From Molanna angustata (lineage: Eukaryota > Arthropoda > Insecta > Trichoptera > Molannidae), in the NCBI GenBank assembly GCA_963576475.1, contig OY754968.1, positions 18,771,734 through 18,835,733 on the forward strand: a stretch of 64,000 bases of DNA, read 5' to 3'. Numbering within the stretch: the stretch's first letter is position 1; every line of letters starts with the position of its first letter. Below the pieces are notes generated by a model. That model saw nothing but the letters and a program-made list of their open reading frames with translations. It did not search any database and had not been told where the DNA came from. Positions 12,014-24,608 of the stretch are shown here, piece after piece. Position numbers and translations under genes: made by a program.

Positions 12014-12533
12014 AATCAACTGTCAATAGGGCGCGGCTCAACGATGCCTGGAATGCTGGACATTCATCAGAACCAGATTTGTGAGAGGCTGGTTTTTTGA
12101 AAAATGAACAGACCGCACAAATTGGTGGACTGTCTTTAGCAGGACATGCTGAAAAATCGTGCTCACCAGAAGCACAATGGCCGCAGCGAGGGGGATCTTT
12201 GCAGAACTTACTTGTATGGCCATACATCCGGCATCTTGAGCACACACTTATTGGTATGAAGTCTCTGACCTTACACACGCTCCATTCAACAAAGACTCTT
12301 CCGCACTCAATGAGTTTGTGTCTTATTGTCGGAGGTACTTCAAACACTCTGTCACAGGTAGGCCCAGTGCGAGGTCCCATAAAGTGGCTGAAACTAGCAC
12401 TCTTAACAAATTCTTCCTGGTTTATGCCCATATCCGGGACGGACAAAAACGCCAGACCCAAGAACTCCTCGTGAGACATGTCACGCGGAACAAAACTGAA
12501 GCGTAATCTGGGGTTTCGTTTCGAAGCAAATAA
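12003..12533 (-). pseudogene. R1-clade ORF1 (Gag-like), N-terminus missing
   Basis: The frame is open upstream of the first ATG (12479) to about 12533, where similarity ends, so the N-terminal half of ORF1 is lost. Three zinc knuckles are visible near the C-terminus: CSRCRMYGHTSKFC, CGHCASGEHDFSAC and a longer CAVC...DEC. The stop at 12003-12005 overlaps the ORF2 ATG at 12013, the arrangement expected for R1-type elements. It would be an RNA-binding structural protein. Confidence 0.8.
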
Positions 12534-12543
12534 ATTAAATTAA

Positions 12544-12903
12544 ATAAATTAAATATATAATATTCTTTTAATTTTTCGCATTTCATATAAAATTTCACAG
12601 CTCATTTGACTTAATACTACGAGATCTCAACCAATCAGAGAGCCAACCGGAAACAGAATGCAAACGGGTAGATTCAGATTGTAGACTCTAGTGAATACTA
12701 GCACAGAAGAGAGAGTTACTACATATTGGCGCAAAATTTGAAATATCTTTATGAACAAAATATTTGTGTATAAGAGTTTCATTTTCATGGTCATTTTTGT
12801 GACCACCAGGGCCGAATGGGGTATAATAGACCACTCATTAAAATCTTAAAAGAAAAAAAACAATTCCATAAAAAATGAAAAAAAATCACGCCAACCGATT
12901 ACG
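12544..12903. other. AT-rich spacer
   Basis: I see no gene here. It lies between the R1 element and the transposase remnant and may include the 5' non-coding end of that DNA transposon. No terminal inverted repeat could be assigned. Confidence 0.3.
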
Positions 12904-13520
12904 ATGCGTTTAGATTACTGCGATCCCGACAAAAGCTTGTTACTACTCATATATTACGAATTTGTATGGTTAAAATATAAAAGCAGAACTAATAGACCAT
13001 GCTCCTGCCGGCTCTGTTGGATTGGGCCAAGAAAACGGATGGATGAATGGGGTATTCCTCAAATGGATGCAGCATTTTTTCAAACATGCAATGTCGTCAG
13101 AAGAATTAAGCCAAGGTTACTTTTAGATGGACATTTCAGTCACAAAAACTTGGACGTATTGATTTACGCAAAAAGACAACTGAATCATCATATTCTGTTT
13201 TCTTCCATATTGCACATAAAATGCAATCACTTGACGTCAGCTTCTTCAAAAGCTGCACATTTGGTTGATAAACCATCCAAGAAAAACTGTGACACATTTC
13301 CAGGTGGCTGAACTATCCAAACAAGCCTATCTTCGAGCATCTACGTTTAGCAATGGTCAGAATGGATATAATATTGTTAGTGGCACTCCCACTGAATGAG
13401 AATATTTTCCCTGAGTGGATGTTTGCGCTTACAGATGTTACTGACAATGATCATTGAATTTATTCGAATGATCATACAGAGTCGATTCTTCAGTGCCTGG
13501 GACTCTCTGGTGAACTAGCA
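12904..13520 (+). pseudogene. Decayed DDE-type (pogo/Tigger-like) transposase remnant
   Basis: A frame from 12904 to 13311 contains PRLLLDGHFSHKNLDVL near 13105-13160. This resembles the second catalytic-Asp block of DDE_1 transposases (typically LLLDGHxSHxxN). After 13311 the similarity is scattered over frames with stops. Neither the full catalytic triad nor terminal inverted repeats could be found. The match is short, so the family assignment is tentative. Confidence 0.45.
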
Positions 13521-15383
13521 AACAGAAGCTGTGCCTTCAGTGGTTACGTGCTTCCAGTCCCAGTCAATGATAGAACTGAGGCTGTGTCTAACAATAGTAG
13601 TTATTTCACAAAATCTTTTAAATAAAACGATTTGTTAACCGGTAGAAAAGTAAATTTAAAATGCTGAATGACTCTCCAGATATACACAACTAAAAGATGC
13701 TGTTCCTGAAAAAAAGCAGCCTCTTTGAGGAAATAATGTTGATCCATCCTGCCTTTATTGCATAGAGCCTTGGAATAATTGTCGCTCGAGGGAATGGTGG
13801 CTTCAATGTTAAGTCTGTCCTCGATGGTGCCACGAAGAATGCATTGGATTACCTACCAAGAACGGCAAAACATGCAATGCGACGTTTGCAAGTAGAGTAA
13901 CAACTATTATTTGGTGTATGCCATCTCACCCTAGGGGGTTGGGTGAAATGGATGGAAGACATTTTTATATTTGAATATTTTCAAAAGGAAAAATATTTTA
14001 ATTTTGTTTTGATGAATATTTTTATGATGATAATAAACCACTATTTGATATTGAATTGTTGATTATTTCAATTTGGTTAAGAGTTTATTTAAAATATATT
14101 TTTTTGAAATCTATGCCATCTCAGACCATCTTCCCCTATGATGAAAAAACAATAATTATTAATTTTGATTTGATTGTCAACGGCGTCGAGAGTTTGATGG
14201 TGTGGGAGAAGCAAAACATAGGAAAAGAGTAAATAATAAAGTAGGGAGAAAAGATACTCGCAGAGAGCATTGGCAGCCTCTTTAAAGTGTTGGTGGAGGC
14301 CGCCATTACATGTGTTTTTTTTAAATTCACCTATGTACATGAACCACCTCAACCACACAACCACGGTAATCCCATCCCAGAGCAAGGGGCAGGACTGGAC
14401 CATCACTCGTGATGAGAAAAGGACGAATGTTTATAGATGGTGTTACAAGAGATTTTTCGTGTTAGATACGTAGGCAATCGAAACTTTTGTTGTTCTTACT
14501 CCGCATCTTCTTATGTGGCTTCTCTTCTGAGAGCAGATAGCATCAATAATCGGCCAATCATTACTTTTCATTTTAATTAAGAGGGTAAATTCATTTTTCA
14601 CGCAAATATTGCTTATCTGGGCTGGAAAAACTGGTAAGTTGGAAACATTGCCATATGGTAATAGATTCGTCATTTGCGCAAGGTGCAAGGAAGATGAAGA
14701 TTTTTTTAATTTGTCATTCCCAAATTATAAATTTTAGTTAAATCAACAGCCTTAAAATTGTTGTTTCATGTCATATTGCTTTGTTTATTGACACCTACTA
14801 CCAGCTACGAAGATTATTATTGGTTTGCATCAGAAAATTATATTTCTCGAAGTAAAAACTTTTTTATAGCAGCTATTTTTTGCTACAGGTACAGTTTGCG
14901 ACATACATCATGAGTACCTACGGCAAATTTGTTTTTTTTTTGCTTGATGTAAACTGCTCCCCTCCACGACTAAAGTTATTTGCCGGAAACTATACCTACC
15001 TACTTATTTTTCTTTTTGGAAATAAGCCAGCCAGTGTGCAATACGTATATGTTTATATGACCTACAAAAAGATAAATAGACAAAATAATAATAGTAAAAT
15101 TAATTTTCATTAAAATGTCATATCACATATAGCCAGAATGAACAGTGATAGACTTTCGTACATATATAACAGCAACCGGCGGAATCAAAAACATCCATGT
15201 TTACCCAAATCATGGATATAATTATCTTATTGAGTTCTATATCTTAAGAGGCTATTTATTATTTTATTTATTTTTTATTTTACAATTCTTTGGGAGACCA
15301 ACAGCTATCAATTATAGTTTATCAATTGGGATAACAACCGAGCAGCCAATTATAGGTCTCCGCTGAAAGGCCATACCATCAGT
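13521..15383. other. Spacer with a SINE tail; no gene seen
   Basis: About 1.8 kb without a supported gene. It contains a family-A SINE tail fragment (14565-14695). At 15172-15265 it contains a segment that reappears in inverted orientation at 22850-22915. Confidence 0.35.
14565..14695 (+). repeat. SINE family A, 3' body fragment
   Basis: It shares the family-A body (ggctggaaaaactggtaagt, then gcgcaaggtgcaaggaag) with copies at 23070-23200, 32136-32355 and 63727-63930. The tRNA-like head is missing. Confidence 0.65.
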
Positions 15384-16605
15384 TGCAGGATGAAAAATAC
15401 AACATCACAATATGTTCGGTTTCTGTAATAGATAAAGTTTCATCCTGCAGCCGAGGTAAACATAATATTACTTACAATAAAAATGTTAAAATTACAATAA
15501 AAATGAAAACATTAAATTACAATAAAAAAAAAGTTCATACCTATTCACAAGCAAATCACATATCATTAAAGAACTTAGCACTAAGAACATTTATCGCCCC
15601 TGTAATACTACACTGGAATACGTCAAATTCTGGTGAGTTAAGTATTGAATTATTTATATTGTTACAAACACGCCAAAGAAATGAATTTTGTCGATAATTA
15701 GTGGATACTTGTTTTAAAGAGAATATGGGATTATGGCGTCGCGATTGAGTAGGCACCTTAAGATTTATTTTGTTAAGTAGATCAGGGCAGTCGATTTGGC
15801 TTTTCAAGATTTTCAATAGATAAACCATGTCAGCAGTGTCACGACGTTTGTAAAGAGGCAAAAGATGGTGCTGTTTACATAATTTTAAATAGTCAGTTTG
15901 ATAAGTTCGGGCTTTGAAATTTAGAAATCTGATAAATCGTTTCTGTACTTCTTCAATACGAGAGATATAGACATCATACATTGGATTCCATACTTGGGAT
16001 GCATATTCGAGTTTGCTTCTGACAAAGGTACAGTAAAGAATTTTCAAGGTTTTGATGTTATTAAAGTCTTTTGAGGTTCGCATAATGAATCCTAATGACT
16101 TGGATGCTTTGTTAACAATTGAATTAATATGAGAGTCGAATAATAATTTAGAATCAAGTAGTAGTCCCAAATCCCTTATTTCTGATACCTTTTGTAATTC
16201 ATGACCTTTTAATTTGTATAGGGATGGAATTGGTTTGGTTTTGCGTGTGAATGTGATACAAGAACATTTTATAGGATTCAAGTCCAATTTATTTTTTAGA
16301 CAATATTCGTCAAGTCGTATGAGGTCTTCCTGTAAAGCGACAATATCGTCAATAGTACTGATGGATTTAAATATTTTCATATCATCAGCAAAGATTAATA
16401 CTGACGAGGAAACGAAACAAGTATCAATGTCAGAAACAAAGAGTAAAAATAACAGAGGTCCTAGGAGAGAGCCTTGAGGAACTCCGCTAGGAATATCAAC
16501 CCAGCTAGAAATATAATTATTGGCAACAACAGCTTGCGATCTATTTCTGATGTACGAAGAGAGCCATCGGAATAAGTTACCTCGTATACCAGCTATACAT
16601 TATAT
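15384..16605 (-). pseudogene. 5'-truncated jockey-like LINE, open RT C-terminal region
   Basis: On the minus strand the frame is open from about 16605 to the stop at 15556, without an ATG at its start. It reads SGVPQGSLLGPLLFLLFVSD, LIFADDMKIF, DLGLLLDSKLLFD and RSKLEYASQVWNP, which is an intact RT palm-to-thumb region. No frame lesion is visible, so the copy is truncated but young. The 3' UTR carries repeats of ttacaataaaaatg and a 12-base hairpin stem (15384-15395 with 15438-15449). Similar, non-identical elements are at 4727-5700 and 45936-47085. Confidence 0.85.
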
Positions 16606-17061
16606 TTTAGTAGGCTATACATTATATTTTGAAAATAATTTCCCTAATACCCTCAAAATATACGTCTTTGAAATAAGGAGCAGTTTGTATGTACATCTTT
16701 AATCTATTGCATGATTTTTTTGAATTTTGAATTTGTTTAATACTTTTCTTGTAAAATTAGTTTTAGTAAAACCCTTTTTTATTTTTTTATTGTATGTAAC
16801 TAAAAAACTACAAGACCTATGAAGTATATTTTTACTTTATTCGATAGAGAATTATATGAAAATCTACCGGCTGAGTTTTTTATTATTATAAAATTTCAAT
16901 AACTCTTCTTGCAATTTAAAAAAAAACCTCTAAATTTTACCATTTTTGCACGATAAAATGTTGCATATCACATATCAGGTGATATGCAATATTTTCTCGT
17001 GTTTCATACATTAGAAGCTAATTTAGTGTGCATTTTTGCTTACATCCGTATATCCAGGGTA
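16606..17061. other. AT-rich spacer with a hairpin
   Basis: No gene. 16961-16989 is a perfect 11-base stem (ttgcatatcac / gtgatatgcaa) with a 7-base loop. The right edge is the target site of the I-clade LINE. Confidence 0.4.
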
Positions 17062-17193
17062 CAGTAGGGCCTTTTTTTTTGCTTTATATGGCAATTCACC
17101 CTATATAGAGTGCTATATGCCTTGGATGAAAATATAAATAAAAAAGGAGGGTTAGGAGCAGTTTTAGGAGAATATAAAAAGTTCAAGATTAAG

Positions 17194-20100
17194 TTACAGT
17201 TCGATGTTGTCAGTTTTTAGAAATTTTAACAACAAGACATAAATTTTTGAATTATTAAGAGATAACAGGTAGGAGATATTAATTATATTATTAGTATGAA
17301 CAGTGTCGATAAAGAATTGATTAGACCGGTTATTGCAATTAAAAAACATATGGTCCAGAGTCTCCTCCTCTAGACCACACTCACACATAGGGCTGCTAAA
17401 TACATGAATTTTAAACAGGTGAGTAGCCACAATACAGTGACCAATTCTCATGCTTGTTAAACAGGAAATATCTCATCTAGAAAATCCTCTTCCCTGAAAC
17501 CAAGGTTTTGAGGGGATCGTGGGCTGGATTCCAGCGTAGAACGATCCTGTTCGAATACGAGTCACTGACAGGTGATCATTCCATCTACGCATCTTAAGGT
17601 TTTGGAGGGAACAAACATAATCTAAAGTTGGGATCTGCAAATGGGATAGATTCATACCAGAAGAGGAATTTGATTTTGCTAATAAGTCAGCTGTTTCATT
17701 ACCTTCGATGCCAAGGTGGCCAGGAATCCAGGCCAAGGATATGTCGTAATTATCAGACTTAAGTTTAAACAATTTGTTTTTTATTGAACATAAAAGATAA
17801 TCTAGAGGGTTGACAATGTTAGAAGAAATTTTTTGAAGTGCACTAAGAGCGTCTGACAAAATCACAGCATTATATATTTTATATGATTCAATGTGGATTA
17901 AAGCCTGCTCAATGGCAAAACATTCGGCTGAGTAAATTGAAAATATTTTAGGGAGGGAGTAGGACGATTTAATGTTGAGTGCTGGAATAAAGACCGAGGC
18001 ACCGCAGGAGGTGTCAGGAATTTTCGAGCCATCTGTATATATTGTAAGAGAGCTGGGAAATTTAGTCAAAATAATTTCCTTAAATTTAGAGTTAATCTCA
18101 GCTAAACTACGATTGCTCCAATATTTGTCCATTCCAATAGATATGATCACATTCGGACCAAAGGAAGAAGCCAAAAGCGGAATATTGTAAATAGGAAGCG
18201 TTGACCCTTTATCTAAATTCATGTTGGAAATAGATAGTTGATAGGTTTGAAAACTTTTTAGAAGAAATGGAATTGAGTTTGAGTTCCTATATCTAGTATT
18301 TTCATTTAATTTTAATAATCGTTGAAGCTTTTCTTTGATCGGATGATTAGAATAATAAAGAGTTTTGGAAATGAATTTGTCCGATAAAAATTGTCGTCTT
18401 ATTATTAGTGGAGATTCCACGCATTCCACTTGAAGAGCATTAATAGGGGAACTCCTCATCGCTCCCAAAATAATTCTCAATGACTTGGATTGAATCACGT
18501 CAAGTTTTTTAGCCAGGTTTTTAGGCAATGGGTCAAAGAGGATTGATCCATAATCAAGGTGACTACGTACAAGTGCATTAAACATTATTCTAAGGGTAGA
18601 TGGGTGGGCACCCCACCATACTCTAGCTACTGCTCTTATAATATTGAGACCTAATTCACATTTGGTCATAATTTTTTGAATGTGAGGTAACCAGGAAAGT
18701 TTGTGATCAAATATAATGCCGAGAAACTTATGTTGGGTGACAATTTCAAGAGGTTCATTTTCAAATTTAATTGATAAGGGGGGGATGGATCGCTTCCGAG
18801 AAAATATTTAAGCCTTGCTTTTAGTAGATGATAGTTTCAAGCCATTATTGGCAAGCCAAGAATTCAAATATTGTAGAGCACTTGAAATATGATGAGCTGC
18901 TTGGGTTAAATTGTAAAGAATGATATAGATTATTATGTCGTCGGCAAAATACAGCCAGTGGAATTGAACTATCCATATCATAGGTATATATATTATATAA
19001 AATAGGGCTTATCACAGAACCTTGGGGCAGACCTCTCCATAATTTTCTTTTGAAAGTTTTAGAGGATGTTGAAATAATGATAGTTCTTTCAGTTAGGATA
19101 TTAAAATAAATTGAACCATTTTAGGTGGAATATTTATATTCAATAGTTTATTTTTCAAAACATAAATGAGAACATCATCATACGCCGATGAAATATCTAG
19201 AAATACTGCAAGTAGATTTTGTTTGGTGTCTTGAGAGATTCGGATATCAGTCGTCAGGATACTAAGACTATCCGAAGTAGATTTCTTCTTTCGGAAGCCA
19301 AATTGGTTTGGAGATAAGATTGTATGATGTTCTACATACCAGTCTATTCGCTTCATAATCAAATGCTCAATTACTTTTAACAAACATGATGATAATGCAA
19401 TAGGGCGGTATGATGATACTTCCGATGCACTTTTCCCCGGTTTAATGATAGGAATAATTCTTTGAGATTTCAAGGATTCTGGAATGAAACCGGTTTCAAA
19501 CATAAAATTTATCAAGGAGAGGAAATATTCAGAAGCAGAGACAGAAAAAGCTCTTAAAAAACAAAATTGTACCTCATCAGGTCCTGGAGCTGAGTCCGGC
19601 AGAGAAGTAATTACAGATTTCAATTCATCTAATGTAAATGGAGAGTCTAACCAAGAGGAATGAGAAGTGAATTTGTCTTGTGTGGGAATATCATCTTTGG
19701 CAGGGGCTGTTTGGGGAGCTAATTTATCAATAAATGCTGAAATGACTTCATCTGATATTTAGGGGGGGAAAATACGGATCCAAACTTCCTGATGCTGGTC
19801 CATACGGATGACACCGGAGAACAAGGCGATAAAGATTCACAGAAACTGCGCCAGCCTGTTCTTTTTTTCTTTTTGAGGATACGTTTAGCGTTCGCTTGAG
19901 CTTGTTTTGCTAAAAGATAGTTATCTAAAGTCAAATTTTTACGGTACGTATGAAAAGCTTTTTTACGAGCATGTACAATTTGGGAGCATTCTGAGTCCCA
20001 CCATGAAGCAGACTGAAATTGTTTTTTAGCTGGTGGTTTGTGTATCGGGATCGTTTTCTTAGCGGTTTCTAAGATAACACTAGAAAAATTTTCACACAAA

Positions 20101-20900
20101 TAACTTAAATCTGAGGGGAATTTACTGGAATTGTCTAAATAATGATCCAATTCAGAGGAAAAGTTCTTCCAATTTTGACCTTTAGTGCGTAATTTTAATG
20201 CTGGAACAGAGATTGGAGATTTATTAGTTGATAGTTTATTAAATTTAATAATAATCGGAAAGTGGTCACTGGAGCGAGGATCATTTAGTACAGTCCATGA
20301 AAGTTTTGAAGCTAACTCATTGGAACAAAGAGATAGGTCGATGGCACTCTTTCTTTGCTGAGGAGGGGAGGGGGGGGGGGTGATACGGGTTGGAGAACCG
20401 TCATTAAGAAAACATAATTTGTTGACGTCTATGAATTCTATGACATTATTCCCAGACCTGTTATTAGTTTCACTACCCCATGAGAAGGAATGTGCATTAA
20501 AATCACCTAAAATTAAATACGGGGGTGGAAGATTTGAAAGTAAGATAGACCAATCTTTTTCAGAAAAGATTGATGTTGGAGGGATGTATAAAGAAATTAC
20601 AGTGATATTGGAAATAATGGCTGAAACAATCTGACATTCACCGGGAGGACAATTAAATGATAATTGTTTGAAAGGGATAGAGCTATGAATAAGTAGCGCT
20701 GCGCCTCCCTTTCCATCCAAGCGATCATCTCTGATGCATTGATATCCGCGTACGTGGACCAGGGCAGAAGGCTTGAGCCATGTTTCAGAAATTGCAGCTA
20801 CGGAAATGGAGTGGCTTTCTAGTAGTTGGATAAGATCTGATTTATTTGGTGATAGGCTTCTAATGTTCCACTGTAGTATTCTGTTTATTTGGGGAGCCAT
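17194..20900 (-). pseudogene. I-clade ORF2: endonuclease, RT, RNase H
   Basis: The start is at 20900 (MAPQINRILQWNIRSLSP). Endonuclease motifs are AISETWL, ILGDFNAHSFSWGS and RSSDHFPIII. RT begins after 19719 in a shifted frame, with YRPIALSSCLLKVIEHL and FGFRKKKSTSD, and continues past a lesion near 19093 to YFADD (near 18940). RNase H shows TIYTDGS (near 18030), SAECFAIEQAL, SDALSAL and HLGIEGNETADLLAK, so its catalytic Asp/Glu pattern is visible. A TGA at 17473 interrupts the frame before a C-terminal CECGLEEETLDHMFF finger ending at 17194. Three or more lesions make it a pseudogene. Confidence 0.85.
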
Positions 20901-21318
20901 GGTTAAGAAGAGAGGTTATGGGGGAAAGATAATCAGCAGCGTTGTTCGGTAAATTGTTGTTGTTGCATAAAACTGTTATAAGAAGTGAAATAAGTGTTTG
21001 TATAAAGGAGGAATTATCATTGTTCAATATATTAGAGAGTAGGGTTGAAGTAGAAGGAGAAGAATGGCTATGATCATAATTTAGAGCACAACCGTTGGGT
21101 GACTGGCTTTTACTATTACCATTAGGATTAAGCACGAAGGAATTGTGTAAGTTTTTGTCGAAGGTTGAGTGAAAAGTTGGTTTAGGGTTGACTGGTTTGA
21201 AGATAGTTTTATGATAGGAAGTGGAAGCTGGTGGAGGAGATTGATAGGAGGTGGGAGCTGCAGGGCTACTCATGAAGTTGATTACAGTAAAATTAAGATT
21301 AGCTTCAAACTTTAGCAA
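20860..21318 (-). pseudogene. Probable C-terminal part of I-clade ORF1
   Basis: This is a Ser/Pro/Asn-rich open stretch ending with a hydrophobic patch (FIQTLISLLITVLC). It overlaps the ORF2 start at 20900 by 41 bases. Its position right before ORF2 fits an ORF1 C-terminus detached by frame lesions between 21318 and 21496. It could instead be a short separate frame. Confidence 0.55.
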
Positions 21319-21495
21319 TCTTTGAGGTTAAATTAATTAAATAATACTATAAATTTACACAATAATTCATGACAATTTCATACTAAACGTAGATATCAAC
21401 AAATTTTCATGATTAAATGTAGAGAAAGATTAATATTGGATTATGATCGAGTACTGATTAATACATTTTTAAGATTAAAGCAAGCCAAGATCGTA

Positions 21496-22620
21496 TTAAG
21501 AATGTGTCATGAGTAGCCCCCCTGATAGAGTAGATGGAGTATTATTATTGTTGATTAGAGAAGGATTCGATGATGCAATTTCCGCAAACGATTTTTTCAC
21601 TGGAGGGAACAGTTTTGATGCCTGAAAGTATGATGTATTGTTGGTATCCATAGATTCTTTAATATTTTTTTGTCTCATCAATTCCGGACAAAGCGAGCTA
21701 ATTGCTTTATGGTTTCCTGTACAATTTATACATTTAGGATCATCAGGATTAGGACAATCTTCTGCCGAATGGTTATCACCACAGTTGAAGCAACGTTGCG
21801 GTGAACGACACATTGGCTTTGAGTGACCGAATCTACAGCAGTTGAAGCACTGTATAGTTGGGTACTTATAAATTTCGACAGGGATGGAATTGTAAAACAG
21901 ATAAATATGAGATGGAAGAATTTGACCTGAAAAAGTTACAACTACTGACTGAGATGGTTTCCATGTAATGATGTTATTTAAATTTTCTTTATAATTCAGA
22001 CGCCTCACTTTTACAACACTTCCAGCTCCCAGTGAGACATTTAAGGCTTCCAATATTTCAAGCTCGGTAAGATCTGTAGAAATGCCTCTAACAAGGCCCA
22101 TGCGGATTAAATTAAATGTAGGTATAAAAGCCTTGTACATGCCATTTGTGAGTTTTTCTATATTTAAGACAAAATCATTGGCGAATTTATAGGTTTAAAA
22201 TTCTAAGCGAATTTTATGTCTACCTTCTGATTTTATTGAGCCATTTATAATGCCGCGAATAAAATTGTTTCCAAAAACAAACTTTCCGAAATCTAAAGGG
22301 TTTATTATTTTTCCTAGTTCTACTCTCTGCACATACACTATAAAAGGAGCACTTGACTTTTCTGAGTAAAGAAGATGGGATTCGATAGTAGGGAGCGAAT
22401 TATGTAAGGAATTATTTTGCATTGAAGTTGTGGGTGTATTTTGCTTTAAAAGTTTTGAATTTTGGTCTTTGTTAGAAAAAACTGTGCGAGATTTTCGTTT
22501 TCTATTTGATAGAACAAGAGAAATTTGGCAAGTATCCGAATCCGACAATCTATCAATGTCATCGATCGACAAATTATCGGACTCAGTCGGAGGATCTGGA
22601 GGTTTGGTTATTTCCTCCAT
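21496..22620 (-). pseudogene. I-clade ORF1, nucleic-acid-binding Gag-like protein, frameshifted
   Basis: The start is taken at 22620 (MEEITKPPDPP), the first ATG after the stop-rich 5' UTR. A frameshift near 22195 separates the N-terminal part from KAFIPTFNLIRMGLVRGIST, the RRM-like segment typical of I-element ORF1. Three zinc knuckles follow: CFNCCRFGHSKPMC, CFNCGDNHSAEDC and CINCTGNHKAISSLC. The last part of ORF1 probably continues in another frame at 20860-21318. Confidence 0.8.
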
Positions 22621-22838
22621 CTTACAACATACACAATTAACTACTTGCAACAAAAAATATATAGTATGATACAACAAACAAGATATAAATTAAAATTAAG
22701 ATATAATCTATTAAGAAAAAATGAAACATAAAAATCTTAGCTGTCAGTTGAACAGGTAGGTAGATATTATTGTCGTCCGTATAGCACAGAAAACACAACC
22801 ACTCACAAACACTGCACGATTCGAACCCCAGTAGGGCC

Positions 22839-23703
22839 TTAAGATGATATGTTACTCCATAAGATAATTATATCCATGATATGGGTAAACATGGATGTTT
22901 TTGATTCCGCCGGTTAAACAGACTTATACCCCAGGTGAAATGAAATCCCTTCTGGTTCCCGTCTACCCGGAAGACCACCCCAGAGATGGAAAGATAGTTT
23001 TTGAATTACATGCAGACTAACAGGTCTAATAAACGAAGAAGTAAATATAATTTTAAGAAATTTTGATTAATTTATTTAAATTCATTTCTCTCGCAAATAT
23101 TGCTTCCATGGGCTGGAAACACTGGTTAGTTGGAATAAATTGCCATTTGGCAATAAACTCGCCAATTGCGCAGGGTGCAAGGAAGTGTTTATTATTTTAT
23201 TTTATTTTATTAAGTCAAATAAGAAACTTATTGATATACCTACACGCAAACTTGCAACTTGCAAGTTATTCCAATACCTACCATTGAAAAGCCTTAATTA
23301 TATGTAGGAACGTAGGAAGATGTGTATGTACTTGTTTAACAAGGAAATATTCATTTAAAAAAAAATATAATATGTACTTATTTTGAGATATAAGGAATGA
23401 CAATTATTTAGATATTAATTATTTCTCATTAATATTTGAAACATAATTTTTCTGTTTCGAAATGAAAATGACCATAATATATATAAATAAATAAGCCATC
23501 CAAAAATTGGCCGTTTTTCATAACAGTGTCTGGAGTAGTAATATGTTAAACTATAAATAGATACTTACATATTCACATTTTTACTAGAATTTTGTAGGTA
23601 TTATTTTTTATAATTTGGGATGATACCTAAAATGTTGAAATAAAAATAGGTTTAAGCGATGCTTATTTATAACTAACAATTAATATCACAATTATTTCAT
23701 AAC
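22839..23703. other. Spacer downstream of the ZIP gene
   Basis: This holds the inverted partner of the 15172 repeat (22850-22915) and a family-A SINE tail. Otherwise it is AT-rich sequence without coding signs. The ZIP 3' UTR must lie at its right end, but I could not place a convincing poly(A) signal. Confidence 0.4.
23070..23200 (+). repeat. SINE family A, 3' body fragment
   Basis: It contains ggctggaaacactggttagt and the palindromic core gccatttggcaataaactcg, then gcgcagggtgcaaggaag. The body matches the full copies at 32136-32355 and 63727-63930. The head is missing. Confidence 0.75.
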
Positions 23704-24608
23704 TTAATAATTAAATAAATATTTGAATTTTTCCTCGTGTAATGCTATACTTAGCATAATTACTCCACCTAAAGCAATGCCGAGGAAGGATACTACAAAA
23801 TCCACAAATCTACCAGTTCCGTTTTCAGTTATTTCGGGAACTAAGTCAGCTAAAGCGATATAAAGAAATGTTCCGGCAGTTGCCGCGTAAATCCATTGAG
23901 AAGCTGATGCGTGATCTTCTGCCAGCCATAATCCAATAGCAGTTCCAATAAAACTCAAAACAGAGGAAAGTAAATTATAGCATAGAGCTTTCTTTATAGA
24001 CATTCCAGATTTTATAAGCACAGCGAAATCACCCAGTTCATGAGGAAGTTCGTGGCAAAACACGGCAAGGGCTGTAGCAAAACCTGTAACTGGGTCGTTA
24101 CTAAATGCTGCTCCTATAGCTAGGCCGTCTGTCAAATTGTGAAGTCCATCTCCTAATATGACCATTAACTCGATAGGGGCCATCGATTTTTTCTTCTTTT
24201 TAGGAGCTTTAGGCATCATCACGTGAAGTTCGAATTCGTCAATATCCTGACAACTAACCTCATGCATTTTATTAGACGGTTGGTGATTGTGACTATGGGA
24301 ATTTGTATTTCCAGTTATAATTCGCATTGTTGCCTCGACAGCGTAAAACAATAATATTGTCGAAAATACCAAAGTACACTTTAGTATAGGTAGATTATGG
24401 TCTTCGTGTGATTCGTCACCTGAATGAGATATGAGTGCGTGTGGAAGAAGATGTAGCAAAGCGTCACCACAAAGTGTGCCGATAGCTAATGCAACTAAAA
24501 AATGTAATATTTGGTTGAACATCGGAGAGTTAGCCATTGGAATTACAGCCACTCCCAATAGACCGGTAGCACTTATTATCAGTACAGTCAATCCCGCGTA
24601 CATCCATG
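23704..24608 (-). CDS. ZIP transporter exon 4 (membrane core)
   Basis: Acceptor TTTTTTAG|CATGG joins the split Ala codon and gives AWMYAGLTVLIIS as TM1. The exon carries all membrane helices and both zinc-binding motifs, and ends at the stop at 23704. Confidence 0.93.

Larger units (their letters stand above)
8644..12543 (-). mobile_element. R1-clade LINE, 5'-truncated in ORF1, with frameshifts
   Basis: On the minus strand a gag-like ORF1 with three zinc knuckles overlaps an ORF2 with AP endonuclease, RT and C-terminal CCHC. The RT thumb words GQRFALIALSKAYGTSPTEA and the ORF1/ORF2 overlap are characteristic of the R1 clade, known only from arthropods. ORF1 is cut near 12533. The 13-base word ataaattaaatat occurs at both proposed edges (8631-8643 and 12544-12556) and may be the target duplication, but it is low complexity. 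The 3' boundary is therefore uncertain by some tens of bases. Confidence 0.75.
17072..22828 (-). mobile_element. I-clade LINE, essentially full length, mutated
   Basis: The 10-base word cagtagggcc flanks the element at 17062-17071 and 22829-22838, which I read as the target-site duplication. Its minus-strand 3' end is a 9-base poly(A) (17072-17080). Order on the minus strand: 5' UTR, ORF1 with three CCHC knuckles, then endonuclease, RT and RNase H. The RNase H domain after the RT is the mark of the I group. Several frameshifts and one clear premature TGA (17473-17475) make it non-autonomous now. Outside the duplication, the pre-insertion locus is part of another repeat (see the inverted pair at 15172 and 22850). 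Confidence 0.85.
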
